A stretch of 64,000 bases of DNA from Bosea sp. BIWAKO-01 (GCF_001748145.1 NZ_BCQA01000001.1:1547501-1611500), one strand, 5' to 3'. Positions 44,519 to 54,424 are shown, counted from the first letter of the stretch. Notes: generated from the sequence alone by a model not told the origin. Made by a program: numbers and translations.

Positions 44519-45325
44519 CTACGCCTGGCCGCGCAGCGCGCCCGGCCCCGGAGTGGCGCCCGCGGGACATTTCCCCGAGATGATCATCGCCAGCACCTCG
44601 TCCTGCGTCACATCGCTGGTGCGCGCGGTACCGACAACCCGGCCGTTCTTCATGACGCTGACCCGGTCGGCGAGGTCGAAGACGTCATGCAGGTCATGAC
44701 TGATCAGGAAGATGCCGATTCCCTGACGCTTCAACTCAAGGATGAGGTCGGCAACCTGTTTCGTCTCCGCAGGCCCGAGTGCTGCCGTCGGCTCGTCCAT
44801 GATCAGAACCCGGGCGTTGAAGTAAATCGCGCGCGCGATCGCAACCGACTGACGCTGACCGCCCGAGAGCGCTTTGACCGGCTCCTTGAAGCGCCGGAAA
44901 TGCGGATTGAGCCGTCCCATCACCTTGCGCGTCTCGGATTCCATCGCGGAATCATCCAGCGTGTGCCAGGGCGTCAGCAGCTCCCGTCCAAGGAAGATAT
45001 TGGCTGCGGCATCGACATTGTCGGCCAAAGCCAGGGTCTGGTAGATCGTCTCGATGCCGTAGCGCTTGGCATCGCGCGGATTGGCAATGGCAGCCGGCTC
45101 GCCGCTGATGCGGATCTCGCCGGCATCCGCCCGGTAGGCTCCCGACAGGATCTTGATCAGCGTCGATTTGCCGGCACCGTTATGACCGAGCAGGCCGACG
45201 ACCTCGCCGGCCTTGAGGTCGACACTGACAGTGTCGACCGCCTTGATGCCGCCGAAGGCGATCGAGATGTCGCGCATCTCGACGAGCGCTGGGGTCTCGA
45301 TGTCCCGGGCCGTGGCGAGGCTCAT
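44519..45325 (-). CDS. xylG: sugar ABC transporter ATP-binding protein, single-domain XylG/FrcA type
   Basis: The 268-aa ATPase has Walker A GHNGAGKS, signature [17 protein letters not shown], Walker [13 protein letters not shown] and the switch H in [10 protein letters not shown]. Classical XylG has two fused ATPase domains of about 500 aa. This one has a single complete domain, like FrcA of rhizobial fructose/xylose importers. It is the last gene of xylF-xylH-xylG on the minus strand, 15 bp after xylH. Confidence 0.88.
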   Translation of the reverse strand: MSLATARDIETPALVEMRDISIAFGGIKAVDTVSVDLKAGEVVGLLGHNGAGKSTLIKILSGAYRADAGEIRISGEPAAIANPRDAKRYGIETIYQTLALADNVDAAANIFLGRELLTPWHTLDDSAMESETRKVMGRLNPHFRRFKEPVKALSGGQRQSVAIARAIYFNARVLIMDEPTAALGPAETKQVADLILELKRQGIGIFLISHDLHDVFDLADRVSVMKNGRVVGTARTSDVTQDEVLAMIISGKCPAGATPGPGALRGQA

Positions 45326-45340
45326 GACGTCCGTCCTCCC

Positions 45341-46654
45341 TCAGCTCAGCTTGCGACGATAGAGCCCGTCGAGCCAGACGGCCACGACCAGCACCACGCC
45401 GACGACGATGTTCTGCAGCGGCGTATCGACACCGATCAGCACCATGCCCGATTGCAACGACTGCATCACCAGCGCGCCCAGCATCGCACCCGCGATAGTG
45501 CCGACACCACCCGCAAGCGATGTGCCGCCGATCACCGCCGCCGCAATGACATAGAGCTCGTCGAGCGCTCCGGCCGAATTCGTCGCCGCATTGAGGCGGG
45601 CCGTGGAGATGCAGGCGGATATGCCGACAAGTACCCCCATCAACCCGAAGACCAGGGTCAGCACCTTGCGGGTGTTGACGCCTGAAAGCTGCGCCGCCTC
45701 GGGATTGCCGCCGATCGCGAAGACATAGCGGCCGAAACGCAGCCGCTTGGTCAGGAAGCTCATCACGATGCCGACCGCCAGCGCCAACAGCACGGGAACC
45801 GCAAGGCCATGGCCGATGGTCAGCCCGCCCTCCGGCCAGACGAGTCCCCTGGCCTCGACCAGGCGGCGCGCAACGCCGGCCGGCAGAGGATAGGCATTGG
45901 CGACCATCACGGTGCCGAGCACGGCGCCGCAGCCAAGCGCGGCAATGGCGCCTTCAGCCCAGACCGGCCGCAAGCCGAAACCGAAGCGCCGCCGGCGGCG
46001 GCGGGCAAGCACGATCCCGGCAAGGATCAAGGCGCAGATCACCAGACCGATCGCCCAGGATGGACCCGTGCCGATCGCGCCTTCGATGCCGCCACCAAGG
46101 GGGCGGAAACGTGTGTCCATCGGCGCGATGGTCTGGCCCTGCGTCACCCACCAGGCTGCGCCACGCCAGACCAGCAGGCCGCCGAGCGTGACGATGAAGG
46201 AGGGAATGGCGAGATAGGCTATCAACGCCCCCTGGAACAGGCCGAGGACGCCGCCGAGCGCGACGGAAACCAGGATGCTGATGAACCATGTGGCGGGATG
46301 CTCGAAGCCAAGCAGCTCCGGCAGCAGTCGCGCCTGGACCAGCCCGACCACCATGCCGACGAAGCCGAGCATCGAACCGACCGAGAGGTCGATATTGCGC
46401 GTCACGATGACAAGCACCATGCCGCAGGCCATGACGGCGATCGATGCCGTCTGGACCAGCAGATTCCAGAGATTTCGCGGTGTCAGGAAGGCTCCGTCGG
46501 AAAGCCAGTTGAAGCCGAGCCAGATCACCCCGAGCGCGGCGACCATGCCGATCATGCGCGGATCGAACTCGATCTCGCGCATGTGGTCGGCCACGCTCCT
46601 TGCGCCTGGCCCCGGCACCTTCTCAGAAACCGGGGCTGGAGCGACCTCAGTCAC
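45341..46654 (-). CDS. xylH: xylose-type ABC transporter permease XylH
   Basis: The 437-aa polytopic permease of the BPD_transp_2 family (about 10-12 helices) has [93 protein letters not shown] and [33 protein letters not shown]. These are close to E. coli XylH blocks. The start is GTG 46654, overlapping the xylF end by 8 bp (GTGACTGA). A longer frame would run further into xylF. Confidence 0.92.
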   Translation of the reverse strand: MTEVAPAPVSEKVPGPGARSVADHMREIEFDPRMIGMVAALGVIWLGFNWLSDGAFLTPRNLWNLLVQTASIAVMACGMVLVIVTRNIDLSVGSMLGFVGMVVGLVQARLLPELLGFEHPATWFISILVSVALGGVLGLFQGALIAYLAIPSFIVTLGGLLVWRGAAWWVTQGQTIAPMDTRFRPLGGGIEGAIGTGPSWAIGLVICALILAGIVLARRRRRRFGFGLRPVWAEGAIAALGCGAVLGTVMVANAYPLPAGVARRLVEARGLVWPEGGLTIGHGLAVPVLLALAVGIVMSFLTKRLRFGRYVFAIGGNPEAAQLSGVNTRKVLTLVFGLMGVLVGISACISTARLNAATNSAGALDELYVIAAAVIGGTSLAGGVGTIAGAMLGALVMQSLQSGMVLIGVDTPLQNIVVGVVLVVAVWLDGLYRRKLS

Positions 46655-47696
46655 AAGCCTTGACCTTGCCCGCTGCAACGCCTTGGCAGACAGCGGCCTT
46701 TGGCGCCCAGCCCGCCTCGATCACCACACCGAGATTGTCCTTCGTCACCGGTACGGGCTTGAGGAAGAGCGCCGTCATCGCCTGCTTGGTCGGCCCCTGG
46801 TTCCAGCTTGCCGCGCCCGCGATCTCGGTCAGCTTGGCGCCGCCCGCAAGCTTGATCGCGATCTCGGCCGCATTCCGCCCGAGCTCCCGTGCATCCTTCC
46901 AGACCGTCACCGTCTGCGTCCCGAGCGCGACGCGGTTCAATGCCGCGCGATCGGCGTCCTGGCCGGAAACCGGCACCGAGCCGGCTAGCCCCTGCGCGGC
47001 CATCGCCGCAATGGCGCCGCCGGCCGTTCCGTCATTGGCCGCGATCACCGCGTCGACCTTGTTGGCATTGCGGGTCAGGAACTGCTCCATGTTGCGCTGG
47101 GCGTTCGCAGGGAGCCAACCGTCGGTAAAGGCCTCGCCGACATTCTTGATCTTGCCGGAATCGATTGCCGGCTTCAGAATCTCGACGGAGCCCTGATAAA
47201 GGAAGCCGGCATTCGGATCGGAGCTCGATCCCTTGATGAAGACGAAGTTTCCTTCCGGTTTCGCCTTCTGGACCTCGCGCGCCATCATGCGACCGACCTC
47301 GACATTGTCGAAGGTCAGGTAGAAGGCCTGCGGGATCTCGATCAGCCGGTCATAGCCGACAACTGCAATGCCTTCATTGACCGCCTTCTCGACGGCGGGC
47401 CGGATGGCCTGCGCATCCTGGGCCAGGACGATCAGGGCCTTGGCACCACGGGCGATCAGGCTTTCGACATCGGTGAGTTGTTTGGCGGGAGAGGATTGCG
47501 CATCGGCCGAGAGATAGGTGCCGCCGACCTTCTCGATCGCCGCCTTGATTGCGGCCTCGTCGGTCTTCCAGCGTTCTTCCTGGAAATTCGACCAGCTGAC
47601 CCCGACGACCGGGCCCTTCGTCTGAGCAAAGGCAGGCGAGAAGCCGCCCGCTGCCGCCAGGGCAACACCGGCGGCAAGCATCATATGTCTGAGCAT
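46647..47696 (-). CDS. xylF: D-xylose-binding periplasmic protein XylF
   Basis: The 349-aa protein has a signal peptide ([20 protein letters not shown]) and a type I sugar-binding fold: [70 protein letters not shown] and [15 protein letters not shown], then [36 protein letters not shown]. These blocks strongly match XylF. No xylA, xylB or xylR is nearby, so catabolism of the sugar must be encoded elsewhere. nth lies upstream on the same strand. Confidence 0.93.
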   Translation of the reverse strand: MLRHMMLAAGVALAAAGGFSPAFAQTKGPVVGVSWSNFQEERWKTDEAAIKAAIEKVGGTYLSADAQSSPAKQLTDVESLIARGAKALIVLAQDAQAIRPAVEKAVNEGIAVVGYDRLIEIPQAFYLTFDNVEVGRMMAREVQKAKPEGNFVFIKGSSSDPNAGFLYQGSVEILKPAIDSGKIKNVGEAFTDGWLPANAQRNMEQFLTRNANKVDAVIAANDGTAGGAIAAMAAQGLAGSVPVSGQDADRAALNRVALGTQTVTVWKDARELGRNAAEIAIKLAGGAKLTEIAGAASWNQGPTKQAMTALFLKPVPVTKDNLGVVIEAGWAPKAAVCQGVAAGKVKACD

Positions 47697-47800
47697 GGCA
47701 ATCTCCCGCGATTCCTCTGGCCGTGCGCTCTCTTGGGGGATCGCCTGGTCAGCGTCCGGAGCGCCTCACATTCAGAGGACAGCCTATCGCGAGAAAGGCG

Positions 47801-48502
47801 TCAAGCCACCCGCTTGTCGGGGGAGTCGCAGAGATCGTTGAGCAGGCAGCGGTCGCATTCGGGGCGCAGCGCCTTGCAGATGTAGCGGCCGTGCAGGATC
47901 AGCCAATGATGGGCATGGCGGCCGAATTCCGGCGGTACCGCCTTCTCCAATCCCATCTCGACTGCGAGCACGGTCTTGCCCGGCGCGATGCGCAGGCGAT
48001 TGGCGATGCGGAAGACATGGGTGTCGACGGCGTGGGTGATCTCGCCGAAGGCGATGTTGAGCACGACATTGGCGGTCTTGCGCCCGACACCGGGCAGGCT
48101 TTCGAGCGCGGCACGGTCCGCAGGGACCTCGCCACCGAATTCCGCAATCAGCTTCTCGCTGAGCAGGATCACGTTCTTCGCCTTGGTGCGGAACAGGCCG
48201 ATCGTCCTGACCAGCTCGCGCACCTTGTCCTCGCCGAGCGCCACCATCTTCTGCGACGTGTCGGCAAGCTCGAAGAGCTTGCGCGTTGCCTTGTTGACGC
48301 CCGCATCGGTCGCCTGCGCCGACAGCACGACGGCGACCAGCAAGGTGAAGGCGTTGGTCGCCTCGAGTTCGCCCTTGGGCTCGGGATTGGCGGCCTGGAA
48401 GCGCAGAAAGATCTCACGGATGCCCGCCGCGCTGCGCGGTCTCGGTGTCGTGATCCTTGCCAGGCCCTGGCCGCGGCCCGCAGGCCTGTTCCGTTCGCTC
48501 AT
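47801..48502 (-). CDS. nth: endonuclease III
   Basis: The 233-aa bifunctional DNA glycosylase/AP lyase removes oxidised pyrimidines. The HhH motif LPGVGRKTANVVLN carries the catalytic Lys, and the catalytic Asp is in HAVDTHVFRIANRL. The C-terminal [4Fe-4S] loop is C-x6-C-x2-C-x5-C in ICKALRPECDRCLLNDLC. ATG 48502 gives the normal family N-terminus. No Shine-Dalgarno fits in the 20 bp between it and the divergent DUF2244 start, and a minus-strand TATAAC lies exactly 6 nt before the ATG, so the mRNA is probably leaderless. Confidence 0.97.
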   Translation of the reverse strand: MSERNRPAGRGQGLARITTPRPRSAAGIREIFLRFQAANPEPKGELEATNAFTLLVAVVLSAQATDAGVNKATRKLFELADTSQKMVALGEDKVRELVRTIGLFRTKAKNVILLSEKLIAEFGGEVPADRAALESLPGVGRKTANVVLNIAFGEITHAVDTHVFRIANRLRIAPGKTVLAVEMGLEKAVPPEFGRHAHHWLILHGRYICKALRPECDRCLLNDLCDSPDKRVA

Positions 48503-48522
48503 GTGGGCGTTATAATTGCGCA
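48503..48522. promoter_or_regulatory. overlapping divergent -10 elements between nth and DUF2244
   Basis: The whole intergenic space is 20 bp. TATAAT (48511-48516) lies 6 nt before the DUF2244 ATG on the plus strand. On the minus strand TATAAC (48509-48514) lies 6 nt before the nth ATG. Transcription from either would begin at or within a base of the start codon. A -35 must lie within the opposite gene, and only a weak TTCCGT is seen for the plus direction. Confidence 0.6.
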
Positions 48523-49062
48523 ATGAGCATCGGCAAGCACGATCGCGATGGATATGCCGGCGAGCCGACGCAGACCACGGAGCGGCCGGTCTTCGACGCG
48601 ACCATCACTCCGCATCGCTCGCTCGGCCGGAACGGCTTTCGCATCGTGATGACGCTCGTCTGCCTCGCCAGCATCGTCTCCTCGATTCCCTTCGTCGTGC
48701 TGGGCGCGTGGCCGGTCGCCGGCTTTTTCGGCCTCGACATCCTCGCACTCTTCATCGCCTTCAAGGTCAATTTCAACGCGGCGCGCGCCTTCGAGCGCAT
48801 CGTGGTGACCCCGCTCGAGGTGCTGCTGCGCAAGGTCTCGCACCACGGCACGGAGGCAATCTGGCGCTCCAATCCGGCCTGGACCAAACTCGAGAGGGAG
48901 CGAGACGAGGATTACGGGCTGATGGGGCTCTCGCTGGTCTCGCGTGGCCGCAGCGTATCGGTGGCTGCCGCGCTCTCCCCGCAGGAGCGGGAGGGTTTCG
49001 CGGATGCACTCGGCGCCGCGCTCGCCAGCGCAAGGCGGGGTACGGATTTCAGCACGGCGTGA
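48523..49062 (+). CDS. DUF2244 domain-containing membrane protein
   Basis: The 179-aa protein has an N-terminal soluble part with FDATITPHRSLGRNGFRIVM, two adjacent TM helices (LVCLASIVSSIPFVVLGAWPVAGFFGLDILALFIAF), then a soluble C-terminal part with RAFERIVVTPLEVLLRKVS and LVSRGRSVSVAAALSPQERE. This is the complete DUF2244 pattern, of unknown function, common in alphaproteobacteria. Divergent pairing with nth is tight, and the start has no Shine-Dalgarno. Confidence 0.92.
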   Translation: MSIGKHDRDGYAGEPTQTTERPVFDATITPHRSLGRNGFRIVMTLVCLASIVSSIPFVVLGAWPVAGFFGLDILALFIAFKVNFNAARAFERIVVTPLEVLLRKVSHHGTEAIWRSNPAWTKLERERDEDYGLMGLSLVSRGRSVSVAAALSPQEREGFADALGAALASARRGTDFSTA

Positions 49063-49131
49063 AGGCCGGCAACCTCTCGCACCCGGCAACCATGGCCCCT
49101 GCGCTGGTAATCCCCCCTTGAAGGAGGCGGC

Positions 49132-49518
49132 ATGGGTGATGACGAGAGGGAGATACGCACGCTCATCGAGAAATGGCTCACCGCGAGCAAGGCCGGCGAT
49201 GTGGCATCGGTGCTGGAGCTGATGACGGAGGATGCCATTTTCATGGTTCCGGGGCAGGCCCCGTTCGGCAAGGCGACGTTCGCCGCAATGTCCGACACCA
49301 TGAGCGACCTCAAGATTGAGGGAAACAGCACGATCGACGAGTTGAAGGTCCTTGGCGACTGGGCCTTCGTGCGCGGTCATCTCGACATGACCGCGACATC
49401 TCTCGCCACAGGCTCATCGCGGCACCGGGCCGGCTACACGCTGACCCTGTTCAGGAAGGAGGCAGACGGGCGCTGGAGGCTGGCACGGGATGCCAATCTG
49501 CTGACGGAGATGGAGTGA
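49132..49518 (+). CDS. SnoaL-like/DUF4440 family protein (NTF2 fold)
   Basis: The 128-aa protein has the NTF2-like cone fold pattern: EREIRTLIEKWLTASKAGDVASVLELMTEDAIFMVPGQAPFGK and a C-terminal RHRAGYTLTLFRKEADGRWRLARDANLL. It matches SgcJ/EcaC-type or ketosteroid-isomerase-like small proteins. No substrate can be read. AAGGAGG lies 6 nt before the ATG. It is single between DUF2244 and the convergent HD-GYP gene. Confidence 0.88.
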   Translation: MGDDEREIRTLIEKWLTASKAGDVASVLELMTEDAIFMVPGQAPFGKATFAAMSDTMSDLKIEGNSTIDELKVLGDWAFVRGHLDMTATSLATGSSRHRAGYTLTLFRKEADGRWRLARDANLLTEME

Positions 49519-49609
49519 TCCGGGTGTGCCGGAAGCGGCAGGCTGATCCAGCCCAGACTTGAAGGGCCGTGGCGGGGATACGAGCCGAACTGGCCGCCTG
49601 AGTCCTGAC

Positions 49610-50821
49610 CTAAGGGCCGTCCGAGAATGTCCGGTGGATCGTCTCGAAGCTGGCAGCGATCTCTACGAAGACATCGGTCAGCGCGGGATCGAAATGGCGC
49701 CCTCGGTCGCCGACGATGATCTCGACCGCCTGGGCGTGCGGGAGCGCCGATTTGTAGGTCCGCTCGGTGACGAGGGCATCATAGACATCGGCGATCGCCA
49801 TCAACCGCCCCGAGAGAGGGATCTCTTCCCCCTTCAGTCCTCTTGGATAGCCGCTGCCATCCCATTTCTCGTGATGGCTATGGGCGATCTCCATGGCCAG
49901 GCCAAGGAACGAACTCACTCCACCGAGATGCCGCTCGGCCTCGGCAATAGCCTGCCGGCCCAACTCGGCATGCGTCTTCATCACTGCGAACTCGTCCGCG
50001 TCGAGCCTGCCGGGCTTGAGCAGGACGCTGTCGGGGATGCCGACCTTGCCGATGTCGTGCAGTGGCGCGGATTTGTAGATCAGATCGACCATATCCGTAT
50101 CGAGCACCTGCATGTACAGACCACGGTCGCGCGAAGCGTTGGCGAGGGCCCGAACATAATGCTGGGTGCGGCGGATATGGTTTCCCGTCTCGCTGTCTCG
50201 GGTCTCGGCCAGCGATGCCATTGCCAGGATGACTGCGTCCTTCGCCCGCACAGCCTCTTCCTTGGCCGCACGAAGCGAGTTGAGGAGAGCGACATTGGTC
50301 ATCGCGACGGCAGCGCTGTTGGCGATGCGCTTGAGAACGATGACGCTGGCTTCGGACGGCGGCTGCTTGCTCGCCCAATAGGCTCCGATTGCAGCGACGG
50401 GGTCCTCCGGCCGAACCGGAACCATGACGAGGCTGCGCACGAATGTCGGACGATAGGCGGCGTGCGGGATACGGCTGTCGGCATAGATATCGTCGATGAC
50501 GACGACCTCGCGATGCCCCATCGCCCAGCCGGAAATGCAGGATTCAAACGGGAAGCGCTGGCCCTTCCAGAGCGGCGCGATCGCATCCTCGTCGGCATAG
50601 TAGCATTGGTCGCCCTCGCGCAGGACGAAGGTGATTCCGTCTGCGCCAACAAGCCTTCGCGCGCTGCCGCGCACGATCGCCATGATCTCGTCGAGACCCC
50701 GCGCCATCGATAGCTCGAGAGATAATTCCTCCAGATCAGTGAGTGGGACGTCGTAGGGGATGTTCTTGGTCAGAACCCCCATTTCATCGTTGAGGCTAAG
50801 CAGATGAGGCGGCTCGCTCAT
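49610..50821 (-). CDS. GAF/HD-GYP domain protein, probable c-di-GMP phosphodiesterase
   Basis: The 403-aa protein has a GAF domain (about 25-180, MARGLDEIMAIVRGSARRLVGADGITFVLREGDQCYYADE) and an HD-GYP domain (about 195-390). The metal site is H255-D256 in APLHDIGKVGIPD, with HSHHEKWDGSGYPRGLKGEEIPLSGRL giving the GYP motif intact. It should hydrolyse c-di-GMP in response to a GAF ligand. ATG 50821 (MSEPPHLL) is preferred; a longer frame starts with unlike residues. An inverted repeat GACATT / AATGTC (50914-50931) lies about 95 bp upstream. Confidence 0.93.
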   Translation of the reverse strand: MSEPPHLLSLNDEMGVLTKNIPYDVPLTDLEELSLELSMARGLDEIMAIVRGSARRLVGADGITFVLREGDQCYYADEDAIAPLWKGQRFPFESCISGWAMGHREVVVIDDIYADSRIPHAAYRPTFVRSLVMVPVRPEDPVAAIGAYWASKQPPSEASVIVLKRIANSAAVAMTNVALLNSLRAAKEEAVRAKDAVILAMASLAETRDSETGNHIRRTQHYVRALANASRDRGLYMQVLDTDMVDLIYKSAPLHDIGKVGIPDSVLLKPGRLDADEFAVMKTHAELGRQAIAEAERHLGGVSSFLGLAMEIAHSHHEKWDGSGYPRGLKGEEIPLSGRLMAIADVYDALVTERTYKSALPHAQAVEIIVGDRGRHFDPALTDVFVEIAASFETIHRTFSDGP

Positions 50822-50983
50822 GGAACAGCTCGACGATCCACATAATGACGCTAGGGAACCACGGCACGCTACAGGATGGAACACGTGCTTTCACAGTGTT
50901 TTCGACATTTGCGGGAATGTCATTAACAGGCAGTGCAAAAGCAGCCCCACACCCGGCCGCCCCATATGATTGCGGGCTGGCCT

Positions 50984-51586
50984 CTACCTCAACCCTGCCA
51001 GCCAGATCGTGTGCCCTCCGCAGGCTGGATCCTCGACGACATGGGACACGACGTCGAAGCCGTTCTCATCAAGCAACCCCCTGTACTCCGCAGGCGCCAG
51101 GCTCGCGTGATAGAGCCGCTCGCCCTCGAAGGAGCCGATTGCCTCGCCATGCCGAGGCCCGCTGGTGAACATCAGCGCCGCGCCTGGCGCAGCATGCTCT
51201 CTGAAGATCGGGAACATCGACCGCTGGTCTTCGGGATTGAGATGAAAGAAACTGTCCCAGGCAATCAGCCCGTCAAAGCGGCGTTCAAGCGAAAGCTTGC
51301 GCATATCGGCGACCTGCCAGTCATCGGCCGGGAAGCGTTGCCTGCAGAGATCAATCAGGGGTGCGCAGGCATCGATGCCGGTCACGCCGTGGCCATTCTC
51401 GATGAAATAGCGGCCAATCGGCTCCGCAGCGCCGCAACCGATGTCGAGAATCGATGCTCTGGCCGGGAGGAGTTGCAGGAAGCGATCAAGCCAGGTCCTT
51501 TCAACGAGCGTCCTGGATCGAACCTCGTCGAAGGCGCGCGCATGGCGCCGGTAGAGGCCGATGATCTCCTGGTCCAGTCGGGACAT
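50984..51586 (-). CDS. class I SAM-dependent methyltransferase
   Basis: The 200-aa protein carries motif I ILDIGCGAAEPIGRYF, the acidic GIDACAPLIDLCRQRFP loop, QVADMRKL and the post-motif FDGLIAWDSFFHL. Substrate unknown. The start MSRLDQEIIGLYRRHARAFDEVR at 51586 is usual for this group. It overlaps no gene but lies head-to-head with the Ada-like gene, 118 bp apart, so the two may share a regulatory region. Confidence 0.9.
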   Translation of the reverse strand: MSRLDQEIIGLYRRHARAFDEVRSRTLVERTWLDRFLQLLPARASILDIGCGAAEPIGRYFIENGHGVTGIDACAPLIDLCRQRFPADDWQVADMRKLSLERRFDGLIAWDSFFHLNPEDQRSMFPIFREHAAPGAALMFTSGPRHGEAIGSFEGERLYHASLAPAEYRGLLDENGFDVVSHVVEDPACGGHTIWLAGLR

Positions 51587-51704
51587 GGTAGCAGACGGCT
51601 CGAATCGCGTGGCGAGGCCGCAGAGCTTGCCAGCTTTCGGGTGGAGGCGGCATCCTCCCACCCCTAGATTCCCGGTCATGATCCATGACACGAGGCTCAC
51701 GACC

Positions 51705-52688
51705 ATGAACGCTCAGGCCCCGATGAAAACGGCAATGACACCAACCCGCTTCTCCAATGCCGTGCTGGCCCGCGCCGCACAGGCCATGCCGGCGGAGGCG
51801 GATTTTCCGGCCCCCGCGCCCGGATCCGACTACGATACGGTCCGGCGCATCCTGGCCTACATCACGGAGAACTGGCGCGAGCAGCCGACGATCGAGGCGA
51901 TCGCGGACGCGGCCGGCGCGACGCCGACCGACGTGCACCATCTCTTCCGGCGCTGGTGTGGGCTCACCCCCAAGGCCTTTCTTCAGGCGATCACGCTTGA
52001 CCATGCCAAGGGCCTGCTCGGGTCGTCGGCCAGCGTGCTCGACACGGCGCTGGAGGTTGGGCTCTCGGGCCCCGGTCGACTGCATGACCTCTTCGTCACG
52101 CATGAGGCGATGTCGCCGGGCGAGTGGAAGAGCGGTGGCGAGGGCCTGCGTCTCTCCTACGGCTTCCATGAGTCGCCCTTCGGCGAAGCGCTGATCGTGG
52201 TGACGGAACGCGGGCTTGCAGGACTCGGCTGGGTCTCGACCAGCGTCGATGGCGGCAAGGTCGTTGGCGGCCGGGCCGAGGCGCTGGCCGACATGATGCG
52301 GCGCTGGCCACATGCCGACTACCGCTTCGACCCGGCCTCGACCCGCGCCTATGCCGGCCGGATCTTCGACCCGAAGGCCTGGGCCGCCGAGACGCCATTG
52401 CGTGTCGTGCTGATCGGCACCGATTTCGAGGTGCGTGTCTGGGAGACCTTGCTGAAGATCCCGGTGGGCAGAGCGACGACCTATGGCGATGTCGCCTGCC
52501 ATCTCGGCCGGCCAACGGCGGCGCGGGCAGTGGGCATGGCGGTCGGTAAGAATCCGATCTCCTTCGTCGTGCCCTGCCATCGCGTCATCGGAAAGTCCGG
52601 GGCGCTGACCGGCTATCACTGGGGCCTGACGCGCAAGCGCGCCATCCTCGGCTGGGAGGCAGGCCAGACCGGCGGGGTGACGGCCTGA
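51705..52688 (+). CDS. Ada-like methylated-DNA-protein cysteine methyltransferase with AraC HTH
   Basis: The 327-aa protein has an AraC-type HTH (about 35-130, TIEAIADAAGATPTDVHHLFRRWCGLTPKAFLQAI) and a C-terminal O6-alkylguanine transferase domain (about 150-320). The acceptor Cys291 is in FVVPCHRVIGKSGALTGYHWGLTRKRAIL. The N-terminal metal/phosphotriester domain of E. coli Ada, which carries the four zinc cysteines, is absent, so it should not be switched by methylphosphotriester transfer. ATG 51705 is used. ATG 51678 and 51723 are alternatives. Confidence 0.92.
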   Translation: MNAQAPMKTAMTPTRFSNAVLARAAQAMPAEADFPAPAPGSDYDTVRRILAYITENWREQPTIEAIADAAGATPTDVHHLFRRWCGLTPKAFLQAITLDHAKGLLGSSASVLDTALEVGLSGPGRLHDLFVTHEAMSPGEWKSGGEGLRLSYGFHESPFGEALIVVTERGLAGLGWVSTSVDGGKVVGGRAEALADMMRRWPHADYRFDPASTRAYAGRIFDPKAWAAETPLRVVLIGTDFEVRVWETLLKIPVGRATTYGDVACHLGRPTAARAVGMAVGKNPISFVVPCHRVIGKSGALTGYHWGLTRKRAILGWEAGQTGGVTA

Positions 52689-52701
52689 GAGGCCATCGCC
52701 C

Positions 52702-54414
52702 TTACGCCTTCAGATACATGTCCCAGCAGGGCGCCAGCGCGACCAGCCGGCGCCCTTTCAGGGCTTCCGAGAAATGCGTGGCGATGGTTTCGCGCGCCGT
52801 CGTCAGAGGGCATTTCGGGACCAGGATGGCGTCGACCTGATTCAGGCTTTCCAGCGTTGGCGGATCGATCTCCGGCGTGGTTCGGCCGGGATCGACACCG
52901 ATCGGCACGCCTCTCGGCGGCCTGCGGTTGAGCAGCTGGTTGAACGGATCGGTGAAATCGAGCGTGAAGAGACTGTCGAGCCGGCGCCCATTTGCCGCTT
53001 CCCAGGCGCGGATCGCCGTGATGCCCTGCTGCACTTCGAGCAGCCAGGTCGCCTGATAGTCGATCTCCGAATAGAGGATGTAGGAGGGCAGCTCGCCGCG
53101 CTCGGCAAGATCGCGATAGCCCGCCTGCTGCGCCGCATAATGTGCGAGCATGATCACCGCACGCTCGGCGATGTCGGGCTTGACGCTGACCCGACCGAGC
53201 GGGCCGAGATCGGGCACGGCAAGCGCCTTGTAGTTCACCGCGCCGATGACGGCGCGCGCGCTGCGCTCGACGAAGATCAAGGCCGATGGCAGCGCAACCA
53301 TCAGGACCAGCACCGTCACGATCCTGCCGAGCCGATCGGTGCGACCACCCCATTCCACCAGGATCAGCAGGAGGACGGGCCAGAGCCCGATGAATTCGAG
53401 CGAGCCCGTGTTCTGTGTCTCGAACAGGGTCAGCGCCAGCAGAACCGCGGCGAACCATCCAAGCGGCGAGGCCAGGAGCCGGTGCAATCGGACCCAGGAA
53501 AGCCTGCCGCCCTCCAGCCAGACAGCATAGGCCAGGGCGGCAAGCAGCAGCAGGCTCGGCCCGACGACATTGAACTTCACCGAGGCGACGGTGAGAAAGC
53601 GCGGCAGCAAGGCGCCGGTGTTCAGGCCGAGCAGGGTCAGGATGTCATCGACATAGGCGCGCACGATGCCGGTCACGAAATCGAGCGGCGCGAGCACGGC
53701 AATGACCAACGCCGCGGCGACAGATGCGTCGCGCAGGCGCATCCGTCCGGCCAGAACCGCATAGCCGACGAGGAACGTCCCCGACACCGCGCCCGTGACC
53801 TTGACCAGGAACAGCGCGAGCATCAGCAGGACGACAAGCCCGACCTGGAGCCGGCGCGCATCGACGAAGAGCAGCACCGTCACAAGCAGGTAGAGCAGCA
53901 GGCTGATATGCCGGTTGTAGTGGCCGAAGCCATCGAAGCCCGGCATCGGATACAGGCTGTGCAGGTTGATCGGCAGCGACGCGAACAACAGGAAGGGCAG
54001 CAGCAGGGCCAGAGCCTGGCCACGCGAGCGCTGCCCGACATGGGCGACGATCAGCGCCATCATCGGCAAGGCGACCGGCAATACGCCCCAGTTGGCCAGA
54101 AGCATCGGCTGGGCCTGCGGGAAGAGGGCGTGGAGCCACGTCACGAGATAGTAGCCGAGCGGGCCGACGGGAGCGAAGAAATCGATATTGGGCAACTGAC
54201 CGATCTCGATGCGCTGCGCGGCATCAAGATAGATATTCGTATCCCAATAGTTCGCGCCCAGCGGCAGCCGCAAAGGCAGCATGAGGCCAACGACAACTGC
54301 CGCCGCGAACGCGACCAGCCAGATCAGCGGTGAACCAGCGAGCCGACCCAACATCTGCACGACGCCAAGCGCGGAGCCGGGCTTTCTGCCCTCTCTCATG
54401 TCCCCAACCGTCAT
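52702..54414 (-). CDS. polytopic membrane protein, GT-C glycosyltransferase-like
   Basis: The 570-aa protein has about 10-12 hydrophobic helices (first at about 28-48) and a C-terminal soluble region of about 170 residues. After TM1 the loop LGANYWDTNIYLDAAQRIEIGQLPNIDFFAPVGPLGYYLVTW has the acidic-residue layout of GT-C (family 39-like) enzymes that use lipid-linked sugars. The C-terminus ends ALAPCWDMYLKA. No sugar-polymer genes are nearby, so the acceptor is unknown. ATG 54414 is preceded by AAGGA; ATG 54399 is an alternative. Confidence 0.7.
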   Translation of the reverse strand: MTVGDMREGRKPGSALGVVQMLGRLAGSPLIWLVAFAAAVVVGLMLPLRLPLGANYWDTNIYLDAAQRIEIGQLPNIDFFAPVGPLGYYLVTWLHALFPQAQPMLLANWGVLPVALPMMALIVAHVGQRSRGQALALLLPFLLFASLPINLHSLYPMPGFDGFGHYNRHISLLLYLLVTVLLFVDARRLQVGLVVLLMLALFLVKVTGAVSGTFLVGYAVLAGRMRLRDASVAAALVIAVLAPLDFVTGIVRAYVDDILTLLGLNTGALLPRFLTVASVKFNVVGPSLLLLAALAYAVWLEGGRLSWVRLHRLLASPLGWFAAVLLALTLFETQNTGSLEFIGLWPVLLLILVEWGGRTDRLGRIVTVLVLMVALPSALIFVERSARAVIGAVNYKALAVPDLGPLGRVSVKPDIAERAVIMLAHYAAQQAGYRDLAERGELPSYILYSEIDYQATWLLEVQQGITAIRAWEAANGRRLDSLFTLDFTDPFNQLLNRRPPRGVPIGVDPGRTTPEIDPPTLESLNQVDAILVPKCPLTTARETIATHFSEALKGRRLVALAPCWDMYLKA

Positions 54415-54424
54415 GCCCAGATCC

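Noticed and set aside
49559..50713. Plus-strand open frame opposite the HD-GYP gene
   Set aside because: The minus-strand reading has intact GAF and HD-GYP motifs; the plus-strand product has none.
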